Below are positions 52,923 through 61,411 of a DNA stretch of 64,000 nt, piece after piece. The notes under the pieces were generated by a model. The model saw only the letters and a program-made list of their open reading frames with translations, ran no database searches and was not told the DNA's origin. Positions within the stretch are counted from its first letter, which is position 1, and the number at the start of each line of letters is the position of its first letter. Where the stretch lies: the NCBI RefSeq assembly GCF_011801145.1, contig NZ_CP046172.1, positions 1,550,001 through 1,614,000 of the forward strand, in the 5' to 3' direction. This DNA comes from Nocardia arthritidis. Its GTDB lineage: Bacteria; Actinomycetota; Actinomycetes; Mycobacteriales; Mycobacteriaceae. The translations under genes and the position numbers were made by a program.

Positions 52923-54167
52923 TTACCGCTGTGGCGCAACGGCATCGGCGAGGAGGAAGCACAGCAGAACCGCGACCAGCGGCACCGTCATCGCGATGGT
53001 CAGCGGTACGAGAAGGGTGAACCAGCCGATCAGCGCCGGTCCCGCCAGCAGGCCGAAATAGCCGAGGCCGAAGACCCGCGACATATCGGTGGCCGCCGTC
53101 CGCGAGCCCAGATTGCCCGCGGCGGTGAAGATCTGCGGGACGACACCGGACAGGCCGAACCCGGCCATGGTCCAGCCGAGCAGCGTCAGCGGGATCCACA
53201 GCGATCCGATGATCAACGCGAAACCCGCTGCCGCCATGGCCGTTCCGTAGCGGACCACCGCGACCCGGCCGAATGCGCCGCTGATCCGGTCGGTGGCGAA
53301 CCGGCCGATGGTCATGGTGACCGAGAACGCGCCGAAAGCCAGTGCGGCGGTGGCATCGTCGGCGTTCAGGTGGTCGCGCATGTGCAGGGTGCTCCAGTCG
53401 TTGGCGACGCCCTCGGCGAGCAGCACCCCGAACGCGATCCCGGCCAGCGCGAGCACCTTTCGGATGCGTGCGGCTCCTGGCATCGGCGTGGAATCGCGGT
53501 GCGGCGCATCGCGATCGGCCGGTCCCGAATCCGCTCGGAAACCGGTATGCGAATCGGCCGGATCCGCGTCGGTCGGCTGAGTATCGCGGAGCAATCGGGG
53601 AACAAGGGCCGTCGTCAGCAGGATTCCCGCACCGGCCGCGATGGACAGGGTCAGGCGGGCGTCCCAGCCCGCGCGCAGCGTCGCCGCACCCAACAGCGAA
53701 CCGAGCAGGCCGCCGCCGGAGAACAGCGCGTGGAACGCCGCCATGATCGGGCGTCCGTACGCGCGTTCCACGTGCACCGCTTGGGTATTCATCGACACGT
53801 CCAGCGCGCCGTTGCCGAATCCGAAGCAGGACAGGGCGATCGCGAGGGTCAACGGGCTGTCGGCGAGTCCGGGGCCGAGCACGGCGACCGACGTGACGGT
53901 CGCGGCGGCGGCGACCAGCGTCCGGCTGCCGAACCGGTCGGCCAGCGGCCCCGCGACCCGCATCCCGACGATGGCCGCACCCGCCATCAACAGGATGAAG
54001 CTGCCGAGGGTGGCGGGATCGACGCCGGTGCGGTCGGTGATCACCGGAATGTGCACGACCCACATCGCCATCAGAAAGCCGTTGAGCGTGAAGACCGTGA
54101 ACACCGCACCGCGCGCGACGCGGGTGGGCCGATCCAGCGTTGTGGCAGACACCAATCGACGGTACAT
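52923..54167 (-). CDS. MFS transporter (YbjJ/FucP-like)
   Basis: About 414 aa from ATG 54167, with twelve hydrophobic helices. The first helix is VFTVFTLNGFLMAMWVVHIP, and LADRFGSRTLVAAAATVTS carries the MFS loop 2–3 motif. The family fold is that of YbjJ/FucP-type permeases; the substrate cannot be inferred. The central loop (residues about 200–225) is long and Asp/Pro-rich. Convergent with the AAA gene by 4 bp. The NmrA gene lies upstream on the same strand, 126 bp away. Confidence 0.85.
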   Translation of the reverse strand: MYRRLVSATTLDRPTRVARGAVFTVFTLNGFLMAMWVVHIPVITDRTGVDPATLGSFILLMAGAAIVGMRVAGPLADRFGSRTLVAAAATVTSVAVLGPGLADSPLTLAIALSCFGFGNGALDVSMNTQAVHVERAYGRPIMAAFHALFSGGGLLGSLLGAATLRAGWDARLTLSIAAGAGILLTTALVPRLLRDTQPTDADPADSHTGFRADSGPADRDAPHRDSTPMPGAARIRKVLALAGIAFGVLLAEGVANDWSTLHMRDHLNADDATAALAFGAFSVTMTIGRFATDRISGAFGRVAVVRYGTAMAAAGFALIIGSLWIPLTLLGWTMAGFGLSGVVPQIFTAAGNLGSRTAATDMSRVFGLGYFGLLAGPALIGWFTLLVPLTIAMTVPLVAVLLCFLLADAVAPQR

Positions 54168-54293
54168 ATGATCGCCTGCCGCCGCATCGAGCGACCGCGG
54201 GACCGGTGCCGAGGCGTCGTCGACCCGGCAGTGACCCGGTTGAATGGACCCCCTCGTCGCGGTCCAATCCCGCGGCACCTTCTTTCCAACTCC

Positions 54294-55142
54294 CTACTGC
54301 TCCTGAATATTCCATACTCCGGTCGCCGCGACGCCCTTCACGTAGTCGGCGAAATCTCTTGGCGCCCTTCCCAACGCACGCTGGACGCCATCGGCGGGCG
54401 CGGAATTCCTGCCGTCGAGCACGGTGGCGAACAGGTAGTCCAGCAGGCTCACCACGTCGGCGGGCACCTGGTATTCGGTCAGCGCCGCAACGAAATCCGT
54501 GCGCGAGATCGGGATGAAGGCGATCTCCCGGCCCGTGGCGGCCGCGATCTCGGCCACCGCCTCGGCGAAGGTCAGCGCGCGCGGCCCGGTGAGCTCGTAA
54601 ACCTGTCCGGTGTGGCCGTTCTCGGTGAGCGCGGCGACCGCGACATCGGCGATATCGTCGGCGTCGACGAACGGTTCCGGCACATCGCCGTTCGGCACCG
54701 CGAATTCGCCTGCCAGCACGTAGTCGACGAAGGCGCCCTCGCTGAAATTCTGCGCGAACCAGGCGCAGCGCACGATGGTCCATTCGAGACCCGAATCCCG
54801 CACGATCCCCTCGCAGACGGCGGCTTCCGGCTCGCCGCGACCGGACAGCAGCACCACCCGGCGCACCCCGGCCACTTTGGCCGCGGCGGTGAACGCGCGA
54901 ATGGTGTCCGGCGCGGTCGGCACCGCGATATCGGGTTGGTACGCGAGGTAGACGGCGGTGACTCCGGTGAGCGCCCGGGTCCAGGTGGTGCGGTCCTCCC
55001 AGTCGAACGGGATATCGGCCTTACGCGACCCGATCCGGACGGCGCGGCCCATGTCGGTGAGCCGGGCGGCGACGCGGCTGCCGGTCTTGCCGGTGCCGCC
55101 GGTGACGAGGACGAGGGGCTGGTTTGCGGTGTTTTTTGTCAT
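54294..55142 (-). CDS. NmrA-like NAD(P)-binding protein
   Basis: A 282-aa atypical SDR of the NmrA/HSCARG type. The N-terminal Rossmann motif is LVLVTGGTGKTGSRVAARL, with RRVVLLSGRGEPEAAVCEGI and WTIVRCAWFAQNFSEG further on. It lacks the catalytic YxxxK, as in redox-sensing NmrA relatives, and may be a reductase or sensor. ATG 55142 is chosen because an upstream frame overlaps the AraC gene on the other strand. It is divergent from the AraC-type gene across ~80 bp and probably regulated by it. Confidence 0.85.
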   Translation of the reverse strand: MTKNTANQPLVLVTGGTGKTGSRVAARLTDMGRAVRIGSRKADIPFDWEDRTTWTRALTGVTAVYLAYQPDIAVPTAPDTIRAFTAAAKVAGVRRVVLLSGRGEPEAAVCEGIVRDSGLEWTIVRCAWFAQNFSEGAFVDYVLAGEFAVPNGDVPEPFVDADDIADVAVAALTENGHTGQVYELTGPRALTFAEAVAEIAAATGREIAFIPISRTDFVAALTEYQVPADVVSLLDYLFATVLDGRNSAPADGVQRALGRAPRDFADYVKGVAATGVWNIQEQ

Positions 55143-55223
55143 GCCTCGAGTACACCGGTGCGCGCGTCGACAAAACATCGTCGAACGACTCGCGATCATT
55201 CGTAATCGTCTACCGTGGATCGG

Positions 55224-56171
55224 GTGGATGCGCTCGCCAGTCTCCTCGAAGGTCCACGTGCCCGCGGTGCGTTCGTGATGTGTTCGCTGCTGGATCCGCC
55301 GTGGTCGCTGCGGGTGCGCGACGAGGCGCCGCTGACCATCGTCGCGGTGGTGCGCGGCGGCGGGTGGATCGTCACCGACGACGGTGCGCCCCGGCAGGTC
55401 GGCGCCGGCGATGTCGCGATATTCCGCGGTCCGGACCACTACACGATGGCCGACGACCCGGCGACCGAGCCGCAGATCTTCGTCGAGCCGGGCAATGTCA
55501 CCAAAACTCCGGACGGCGAAATCGTCTGCGAGACACTGAGTCTCGGCCTGCGCCAATGGGGGACCAACCCGGACGGCAAGACCGTGCTGGTCACCGGGAC
55601 CTACGAGTCGGCGGGTGCGGCGAGCCAGCGCCTGTTGCGCGCGCTGCCGCCGCTTATCGTGTTGCAGCGCAGCGATTTCGACGCCAGGCTGCTGGAATTG
55701 CTTGTCGACGAGGCGGTTCGGGACGAGCCCGCGCAGAGTGTCGTGCTCGACCGCCTGCTCGATCTGGTGCTCATCGCCGCGCTGCGCGCCTGGTTCGCCC
55801 GCAACGACGCGCCCGCCTGGTACCACGCCTACGGTGATCCGTTGGTCGGCCGGGCGCTGCGGCTGCTGCAGCACAATCCGGCGCACGGCTGGACGGTCGG
55901 GGGCCTCGCCTCGGCCGTCGGGGTGTCCAGGGCCGCGCTGGCCAAACGATTCACCGATCTGGTCGGCGAACCGCCGATGTCCTTCCTCACCGAATGGCGG
56001 CTCGCGCTGGCGGCCGACCTGCTGCAGGAAAGCGATTCGACGGTTGAGTCGATCGCCAGGCAGGTCGGCTACGGCAGCGCGTTCGCGTTGAGCACCGCGT
56101 TCAAACGGCACTTCGGGGTGAGCCCGCGCGATCACCGGCACGGGGTGACTGGGCTATCGTCGGCCGGGTGA
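55224..56171 (+). CDS. AraC-family regulator with cupin-type ligand domain
   Basis: About 315 aa. N-terminal AraC_binding_2/cupin_6 domain (residues 15–115: PLTIVAVVRGGGWIVTDDGA … GDVAIFRGPDHYTM) and a C-terminal double HTH: WTVGGLASAVGVSRAALAKR and SIARQVGYGSAFALSTAFKR with FGVSPRDHR. GTG 55224 is preferred: TACCGT (55211–55216) ends 7 nt before it. The upstream GTG 55215 would lie inside the −10 box. It is divergent from the NmrA gene, its likely target, and overlaps the thioesterase start by GTGA. Confidence 0.88.
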   Translation: MDALASLLEGPRARGAFVMCSLLDPPWSLRVRDEAPLTIVAVVRGGGWIVTDDGAPRQVGAGDVAIFRGPDHYTMADDPATEPQIFVEPGNVTKTPDGEIVCETLSLGLRQWGTNPDGKTVLVTGTYESAGAASQRLLRALPPLIVLQRSDFDARLLELLVDEAVRDEPAQSVVLDRLLDLVLIAALRAWFARNDAPAWYHAYGDPLVGRALRLLQHNPAHGWTVGGLASAVGVSRAALAKRFTDLVGEPPMSFLTEWRLALAADLLQESDSTVESIARQVGYGSAFALSTAFKRHFGVSPRDHRHGVTGLSSAG

Positions 56172-56593
56172 CGCAGCAGCAATATCCGGTGCTCTGGCCG
56201 ATGCCGACCCGTTGGTCGGACAACGACCACTACGGTCACGTGAACAACGTGACGTATTACTCGTATTTCGATACCGCGGTCAATGGTTGGCTGATGCAGG
56301 CCACCGGCCGCGATATCCGCGAACTGCCCGCGCTCGGCGTCGTCGCCCAGACCTCCTGCCAGTTCCTCGGCTCGCTGAGCTTCCCGGACCAGCTGCGGGT
56401 CGGCCTGCGTATCTCCCGGCTCGGCCGCTCCAGCATCACCTATGATCTGGCGATCTTCCGCGACACCAACGGTTCGCTGGAGCTGGCCGCCACCGGCACC
56501 TTCGTCCACGTCTACGTGGATGCCGAAACCCGCAAACCCGTGGAGATTCCGGAGATCATCCGCACCGCCGCGGCCGCACTGGTCACCGACTAG
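56168..56593 (+). CDS. Acyl-CoA thioesterase (4HBT hotdog family)
   Basis: A 141-aa hotdog protein: WPMPTRWSDNDHYGHVNNVT with the catalytic aspartate in DNDHYGHVNN, then YYSYFDTAVNGWLM. It hydrolyses acyl-CoA or acyl-ACP; chain specificity unknown. GTG 56168 overlaps the AraC gene by 4 bp, so they are co-translated. Convergent with the RidA gene, one base apart. Confidence 0.9.
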   Translation: MTQQQYPVLWPMPTRWSDNDHYGHVNNVTYYSYFDTAVNGWLMQATGRDIRELPALGVVAQTSCQFLGSLSFPDQLRVGLRISRLGRSSITYDLAIFRDTNGSLELAATGTFVHVYVDAETRKPVEIPEIIRTAAAALVTD

Positions 56594-56594
56594 A

Positions 56595-56990
56595 TCAGCT
56601 GCCCAGCTGGGCGATCACATCGATCTCGATCTGCCAATCGGGCTGCGCCAGGCCCGCGACCTGCAGCAGGGTATCGGCGGGGTAGGGCTCGCTGAAGAAT
56701 TCGCGCCGCAGCTTGATGATCGTTTCCAGGTTGCTCATATCGGTGACCATGATGGTCGCCTTCACCACATCGGCCAGCGTGGCGCCCGCCTGGGCCAGCA
56801 CGGCCTCGATATTCGCGAACGCCTGCCGCGCCTGCGCCTCGAATCCGCCCGGTACCGTGGCGCCGCTCGCTTCGATCCCCGCCTGTCCGGACAGGAACAG
56901 CAGGTTGCCGCTGCGGATGCCCTGCGAGATCGCGTAGGGCTCGTAGTAGTCCTGCTCGATGGTGATGCGTTGGGCCGTATCGAGACTCAT
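56595..56990 (-). CDS. RidA-family protein (YjgF/YER057c)
   Basis: A 131-aa RidA protein from ATG 56990 (GGGAG upstream). GNLLFLSGQAGIEASG, QARQAFANIEAVLAQAGATL, VKATIMVTDMSNLETI and the final LAQPDWQIEIDVIAQ. Canonical RidA deaminates reactive enamines/imines using an Arg; here the position reads ATIMVTDMSN and the usual CNPRR-type Arg is not evident, so this may be a divergent subfamily. Monocistronic by position. Confidence 0.88.
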   Translation of the reverse strand: MSLDTAQRITIEQDYYEPYAISQGIRSGNLLFLSGQAGIEASGATVPGGFEAQARQAFANIEAVLAQAGATLADVVKATIMVTDMSNLETIIKLRREFFSEPYPADTLLQVAGLAQPDWQIEIDVIAQLGS

Positions 56991-57132
56991 GACAGCTCCC
57001 GTATTCGCTCGAAGATTGCTTGACGAACGTAGCTGTGCCCGAGCGAAAGTCGCGTCCACCTTTGGTAGGACCGGTCCGCGCGGACACATCACCGGCCAAC
57101 ATCCCCGCGCCGCCGATCCATTCCCGGTCGGT

Positions 57133-58557
57133 TCAGACGCGGCTGAGCAGAGTCAGCGGATCCTCCAGCAAACCCGCCGTCGTCGCGAGGAAGCGGGCGG
57201 CCAATTCGCCGTCGATGAGGCGGTGGTCGAAGCTCAGGGTCAGCGTCGTCACCCAGCGGATGGCCAGCTCATCGCGATAGACCCAGGGCTGCTTGCGAAT
57301 CGCGCCCAGGCAGAGAATGGCCGCCTCGCCCGGATTCACCAGCGGGATGCCGGTGTCGACGCCGAATACCCCGACATTGCTGATGGTGAACGTGCCGCCG
57401 CGCAGGTCGGTCGGGGTCGCGGCGCCGGAGCGCGCGGTGTCGACCAACCAGCCGATCTCCCGGCACAGGTCGCGCAGGTTGAGTGCCTGTGCCTCTTTGA
57501 TATTCGGCACCAGCAGGCCGCGATCGGCCGCGACGGCGATGCCGAGGTTCACGTAGTGCTTGGTGACGATCTGCTGATTCTGTTCGTCCCAGTACGCGTT
57601 GATGCCGGGAAACTCGGCGATGGCCGCGAGCACCGATTTGGCAACCAGCGCAAGGGGTGTCAGCGTCAGCTCGGCGAAAGCCTTTGTGCTGCGCAGGTGA
57701 TCGATCAATTCCATCGAGCCGGTGACGTCGACGGTGACCGCGGTGGCCGCCTGCGGGATGGTGCGGGCGCTGGCGATCATGGCGGCGGCGGTGCGCTTGC
57801 GGACGCCGGCGATCGGTGTGCGTTCCTCGCGAGCCGCCGGACGGACGACGCCGGAACCGGATTGGGTCCGCTGCGGCGGCGGCGCGGTGGGCGCGGCCTG
57901 CGGGGCCGGGACGCGCGGCTGCGAAACCGGTACGGCCCCACGGACATCCTCGACGGTGACCGCGCCGTCCGGACCCGAGCCCGCCACATACCAGAGGTCG
58001 ATACCTAGCTCGCGGGCGAGCTTGCGGGCGGCGGGCGTCGCCGCCGCACGATAGGCCTCCGGTGAATGTGTCTGGGCGGCAGTGTTATTCGCCGAATCCT
58101 CGGTTGTGGCCCGGTCCTCGACCGGCATTACGGTGCCATTGCTGACCTGCGCGCCGTTCGCGACCGGTCCGTCCTCGGTCGTCCGGCCCGGTCGCCGACG
58201 CCGACGAGACGCGGCCTCGGGTTCGGGCCCATAGCCCACCAGTACCGCACTTCGCTGCTGCTCGGAGCCCGAATCGGTGGTAGGTTCCGCATCGCTGGCC
58301 ACCCGGATCAGCGGCGCGCCCACCAGCACCGTCGCCCCCGGCTCGGCCAGCAATTCGACGACTCGCCCGGCGAACGGCGACGGCAGCGCGACCACCGCCT
58401 TGGCCGTCTCCACCTCGGCGATGGTCTGATTCAGTTCGACGGTGTCGCCGACCGCGACCGCCCATGACACCAGCTCGGCATCGGTGAGCCCCTCGCCGAG
58501 ATCCGGCAGCCGGAATTCCAGGATATTCGAATTCTGTTGCTGCGCAGTGTCTTCCAC
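57133..58557 (-). CDS. bkdC: 2-oxoacid dehydrogenase E2, dihydrolipoamide acyltransferase (BkdC-type)
   Basis: A 474-aa E2 from GTG 58557 (GAAGGG at 8 nt). One lipoyl domain (about 10–90) with the lipoyl lysine in ETAKAVVALPSPFAGRV; a Pro/Gln/Ser linker; peripheral-subunit-binding domain AARKLARELGIDLWYVAGSG; and a catalytic core ending SFDHRLIDGELAARFLA with the HxxxDG active site. It transfers branched acyl (or acetyl) groups to CoA. Third gene of an E1α–E1β–E2 operon; no E3 gene here, so lipoamide dehydrogenase is supplied from elsewhere. Confidence 0.92.
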   Translation of the reverse strand: MEDTAQQQNSNILEFRLPDLGEGLTDAELVSWAVAVGDTVELNQTIAEVETAKAVVALPSPFAGRVVELLAEPGATVLVGAPLIRVASDAEPTTDSGSEQQRSAVLVGYGPEPEAASRRRRRPGRTTEDGPVANGAQVSNGTVMPVEDRATTEDSANNTAAQTHSPEAYRAAATPAARKLARELGIDLWYVAGSGPDGAVTVEDVRGAVPVSQPRVPAPQAAPTAPPPQRTQSGSGVVRPAAREERTPIAGVRKRTAAAMIASARTIPQAATAVTVDVTGSMELIDHLRSTKAFAELTLTPLALVAKSVLAAIAEFPGINAYWDEQNQQIVTKHYVNLGIAVAADRGLLVPNIKEAQALNLRDLCREIGWLVDTARSGAATPTDLRGGTFTISNVGVFGVDTGIPLVNPGEAAILCLGAIRKQPWVYRDELAIRWVTTLTLSFDHRLIDGELAARFLATTAGLLEDPLTLLSRV

Positions 58558-58574
58558 GTGGCAAACCCTTCGGG

Positions 58575-59558
58575 TCAGGCGGCGAGCGAGCGATCGAGCG
58601 CGGCCAGGATACGGTCGGGATCGGGCAGGTGATGCTTTTCCAGTTTGGACGGCGGGTAGGGGATGGCGAATCCGCCCACCCGCAATACCGGCGCTTCCAG
58701 ATGGTAGAAGCAGCGTTCGGTGATGCGGGCGGCGATCTCCGCGCCCAGCCCGGCGAATACCGGCGCCTCGTGCGCGACGATCAATCGCCCGGTCTTGCGC
58801 ACCGACTCCTCGATGGTGTCGAAATCGATCGGGGAAAGGCTGCGCAGATCGATCACCTCGAGCGAATTGCCCTCCTCGGCGGCGATTTTCGCGGCAGTCA
58901 GCGCCGACGCGACGGTGCCGCCGTACGCGACGACCGTGGCGTCGGTGCCGGTCGCGCAGACGCGGGCCTGCTCCAGTGTCAGCTCGCCGCCCGCGTCGAG
59001 CGCCGCGAAATCGACATCGGCCTTGTCCCGGTAGCGGCGCTTGGGTTCGAAGAAGATCACCGGATCGTCGAGCGAAATCGACTGGCGGATCATCAGATAC
59101 GCGTCGGCCGGATTGCTCGGGCTGACCACCCGCAGCCCCGCGGTATGCGCGAAGTACGCCTCCGGTGATTCGGAATGGTGCTCCACCGAACCGATTCCGC
59201 CGCCGAACGGGATGCGGATCGTCAGCGGCGCGATGACCTTGCCCTGGGTGCGGTAGTGGATCTTGGCCACATGCGAGACGATCTGGTCGAAGGCCGGATA
59301 CACGAACCCGTCGAACTGGATCTCGCACACCGGCCGGTAGCCGCGCAGCGCCATCCCGAAAGCCGTTCCGACAATGCCGGATTCGGCCAGCGGGGTATCG
59401 ATCACGCGGTTGTTCCCGAAATCCTTCTGCAGTGTGTCGGTCACGCGGAAGACGCCGCCGAGCTTTCCGATGTCTTCGCCCATCAACAGCACCTTGGGAT
59501 CGTCCTCCAAGGCCCGGCGCATGCCGGTGTTGAGCGCGCCCGCGAAGGTGGTGATCAT
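58575..59558 (-). CDS. bkdB: 2-oxoacid dehydrogenase E1 beta subunit (BkdB-type)
   Basis: A 327-aa transketolase-like subunit: ALNTGMRRALEDDPKVLLMG followed by EDIGKLGGVFRVTD, then FGGGIGSVEHHSESPEAYFA and the C-terminal transketolase domain GGTVASALTAAKIA. It pairs with E1α to decarboxylate branched-chain 2-oxo acids (or pyruvate) with thiamine diphosphate. Its ATG abuts the E1α stop (TAA-ATG), so translation is coupled. The beta-plus-alpha split and single-lipoyl E2 favour the BCKADH type. Confidence 0.93.
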   Translation of the reverse strand: MITTFAGALNTGMRRALEDDPKVLLMGEDIGKLGGVFRVTDTLQKDFGNNRVIDTPLAESGIVGTAFGMALRGYRPVCEIQFDGFVYPAFDQIVSHVAKIHYRTQGKVIAPLTIRIPFGGGIGSVEHHSESPEAYFAHTAGLRVVSPSNPADAYLMIRQSISLDDPVIFFEPKRRYRDKADVDFAALDAGGELTLEQARVCATGTDATVVAYGGTVASALTAAKIAAEEGNSLEVIDLRSLSPIDFDTIEESVRKTGRLIVAHEAPVFAGLGAEIAARITERCFYHLEAPVLRVGGFAIPYPPSKLEKHHLPDPDRILAALDRSLAA

Positions 59559-60671
59559 TTACGGGACTCCTTCCGTTCGCGCGGTCGACTCGCCGGGATC
59601 GCCGGCCAAGTACGCCGCGTAGTCCCGCCGCTCTTCGGTGACAAGCGTGTGCGGGGTGGCATAGACATGTTCGAACAGTTCCATCGGATCCGGATCGAGC
59701 GTCTCGATGGTCGTGCGGCGCACCAGCGCGCCGATCTCGTCGGCGTGCGCCCGCACCCGGGCCTCGAACTCCTCGTCCAGATATCCCTCGCGGTCGAGCA
59801 GGCGGCGCAGCCGATCGATCGGATCGCGGCGCGCCCATTCCTCCAGCTCGGCGGCGGTGCGGTAGCGGGTCGGGTCGTCGGCGGTGGTGTGCGGGCCCAT
59901 CCGGTAGGTGATGGCCTCGATGAACGACGGCCCGCCGCCGCTGCGCGCCCGCTCGATCGCCTGCCTGGTGACCGCGAGCACGGCGAGCGCGTCATTGCCG
60001 TCGACCTGGACGCCCGGAATCCCGTACCCGTAGGCGCGCCGCACGATCGGGGTCTGGCTCTGCACCCGCACCGGTTCGCTGATCGCCCACTGGTTGTTCT
60101 GGCACAGGAATACGACCGGCGCGCTCCACGCGGATGCGAAGCCGAGCGCCTCGGCGATATCGCCCTGGCTGCTGGCGCCGTCACCGAAGTACGTGAGCAC
60201 GGCGATCTCCGCGCCGTCCAGATGCGCCGCGTAGGCGTAACCCGTCGCGTGCAGGCCCTGCGAGCCGACGATGATGTTCGGGTTGGTCATATTGATCGCA
60301 TTCGGATCCCAGCACGAGTGCGCGACGCCGCGCCAGAGCCTGGTGATCGATGCGGGATCGGCGCCGCGGCAATAGGCTACGGCCGCCTCGCGATAACTGC
60401 AGAACACGTAGTCGTCCGGATGCAGAGCGTGTGCCGAGCCCACCTGGGTGGCCTCCTGTCCTAGGAGCGGCGCCCACAGGCCGAGCTGGCCCTGGCGCTG
60501 CAGCGCGGTGCCCTCGGCATCGATGCGCCGCGCGACCACCATGTCCTCATATAGTCGGCGCAGCTGCTCCGGGCCGACGTCGGCTACCAGCGCGGCATTC
60601 TCCCGGTCGAGCACGCGGCGGCCGTCCGGCTGTATCAATTGGACCGGGTAGATGGGCTTTTCCGGCATCAT
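59559..60671 (-). CDS. bkdA: 2-oxoacid dehydrogenase E1 alpha subunit (BkdA-type)
   Basis: About 370 aa from ATG 60671 (GAGGAGG upstream; ATG 60668 alternative). The thiamine-diphosphate-binding motif is LTYFGDGASSQGDIAEALGF with CQNNQWAISEP, and AYGYGIPGVQVDGND is the conserved beta-interaction segment. It starts the operon with E1β and E2. The divergent Lrp/AsnC gene, as in Streptomyces bkd loci, suggests the complex handles branched-chain 2-oxo acids that prime iso/anteiso fatty acids; pyruvate is not excluded. Confidence 0.93.
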   Translation of the reverse strand: MMPEKPIYPVQLIQPDGRRVLDRENAALVADVGPEQLRRLYEDMVVARRIDAEGTALQRQGQLGLWAPLLGQEATQVGSAHALHPDDYVFCSYREAAVAYCRGADPASITRLWRGVAHSCWDPNAINMTNPNIIVGSQGLHATGYAYAAHLDGAEIAVLTYFGDGASSQGDIAEALGFASAWSAPVVFLCQNNQWAISEPVRVQSQTPIVRRAYGYGIPGVQVDGNDALAVLAVTRQAIERARSGGGPSFIEAITYRMGPHTTADDPTRYRTAAELEEWARRDPIDRLRRLLDREGYLDEEFEARVRAHADEIGALVRRTTIETLDPDPMELFEHVYATPHTLVTEERRDYAAYLAGDPGESTARTEGVP

Positions 60672-60802
60672 CGACCGCCTCCTCGCCACGGGGCCGAACG
60701 CACATGTGTCCTATACCACACAGCTTCCACGAGAATGCGCTCTGCGCAAGTGATCGACACACGCATGAGCAGAATGCCCAATTTCGACCGCATCCATGGT
60801 GT

Positions 60803-60818
60803 CATACTGCGTCGTATG
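60803..60818. promoter_or_regulatory. Candidate Lrp/BkdR operator and leaderless promoter
   Basis: CATAC-TGCGTC-GTATG (60803–60807, 60814–60818) overlaps the regulator's −10-like CATACT and its ATG 60816, 7 nt apart. A palindrome CACATGTG (60701–60708) lies nearer the E1α start. Lrp-type dimers could bind these to autoregulate and control the bkd operon. Confidence 0.45.
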
Positions 60819-61328
60819 AGCAGTCGAGAATCCGTCGACATGACACTGGACGCGACCGACGCACGCCTGTTGCTGGAACTGGTCGCGAACCCCAGGGCCA
60901 CCGGTGTAGAACTGGCCGCCCGGCTCGGGCTTTCGCGCAATACCGTGCAGGCCAGGCTGGCGCGGTGGGAGGCGGGCGGGGTGCTCGGCAGCTTCGAACG
61001 ACGGGTGCGGCCGCGGGCGCTCGGCTATCCGCTGTCGGCGTTCGTCGCGGTGGTCGTCGATCAGCATCAGCTGGATTCGGTGGTGGACGAGCTCGCCGAG
61101 GTGCCGGAGGTGACCGAGGTCTGCGGCATGACCGGGCTCACCGATCTCACCGTCCGGGTGGTCGCCCAGGACGCCGACGACCTGTATCGGATCGCCGGGC
61201 AGATCCTGAAGATCCCTGGCGTCGAACGCACCAATATGGCGCTGGTGATGCGCGAGTTGGTCGGCCCGCGCACCGCACCGCTGCTGCACCGGCTGGCCCG
61301 CTCGCATCGCGCTACCGAATCCTCTTGA
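60816..61328 (+). CDS. bkdR: Lrp/AsnC-family regulator (BkdR-like)
   Basis: About 170 aa from ATG 60816; ATG 60840 is an alternative. N-terminal HTH TDARLLLELVANPRATGVEL then LGLSRNTVQARLARWEAGG; C-terminal RAM domain (VCGMTGLTDLTVRVVAQDAD) that binds an amino acid. Divergent from the bkd genes across about 145 bp, the same arrangement as BkdR in other bacteria, so it probably senses a branched-chain amino acid and controls that operon. Earlier in-frame codons lie within the bkdA leader and are rejected. Confidence 0.87.
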   Translation: MSSRESVDMTLDATDARLLLELVANPRATGVELAARLGLSRNTVQARLARWEAGGVLGSFERRVRPRALGYPLSAFVAVVVDQHQLDSVVDELAEVPEVTEVCGMTGLTDLTVRVVAQDADDLYRIAGQILKIPGVERTNMALVMRELVGPRTAPLLHRLARSHRATESS

Positions 61329-61411
61329 CCGGCAATAAGTTCCGGGACGGTCGCGGTGCCGTTTCGGCAACGGCCCTGGGCCGCGGGTGCGCCGCGCACT
61401 AGGGTGCGGGA

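Noticed and set aside
54294..56141. Long minus-strand reading frame extending the NmrA gene to 615 codons
   Set aside because: The extension overlaps the AraC gene antisense and has no homology-like pattern; ATG 55142 begins the Rossmann protein.
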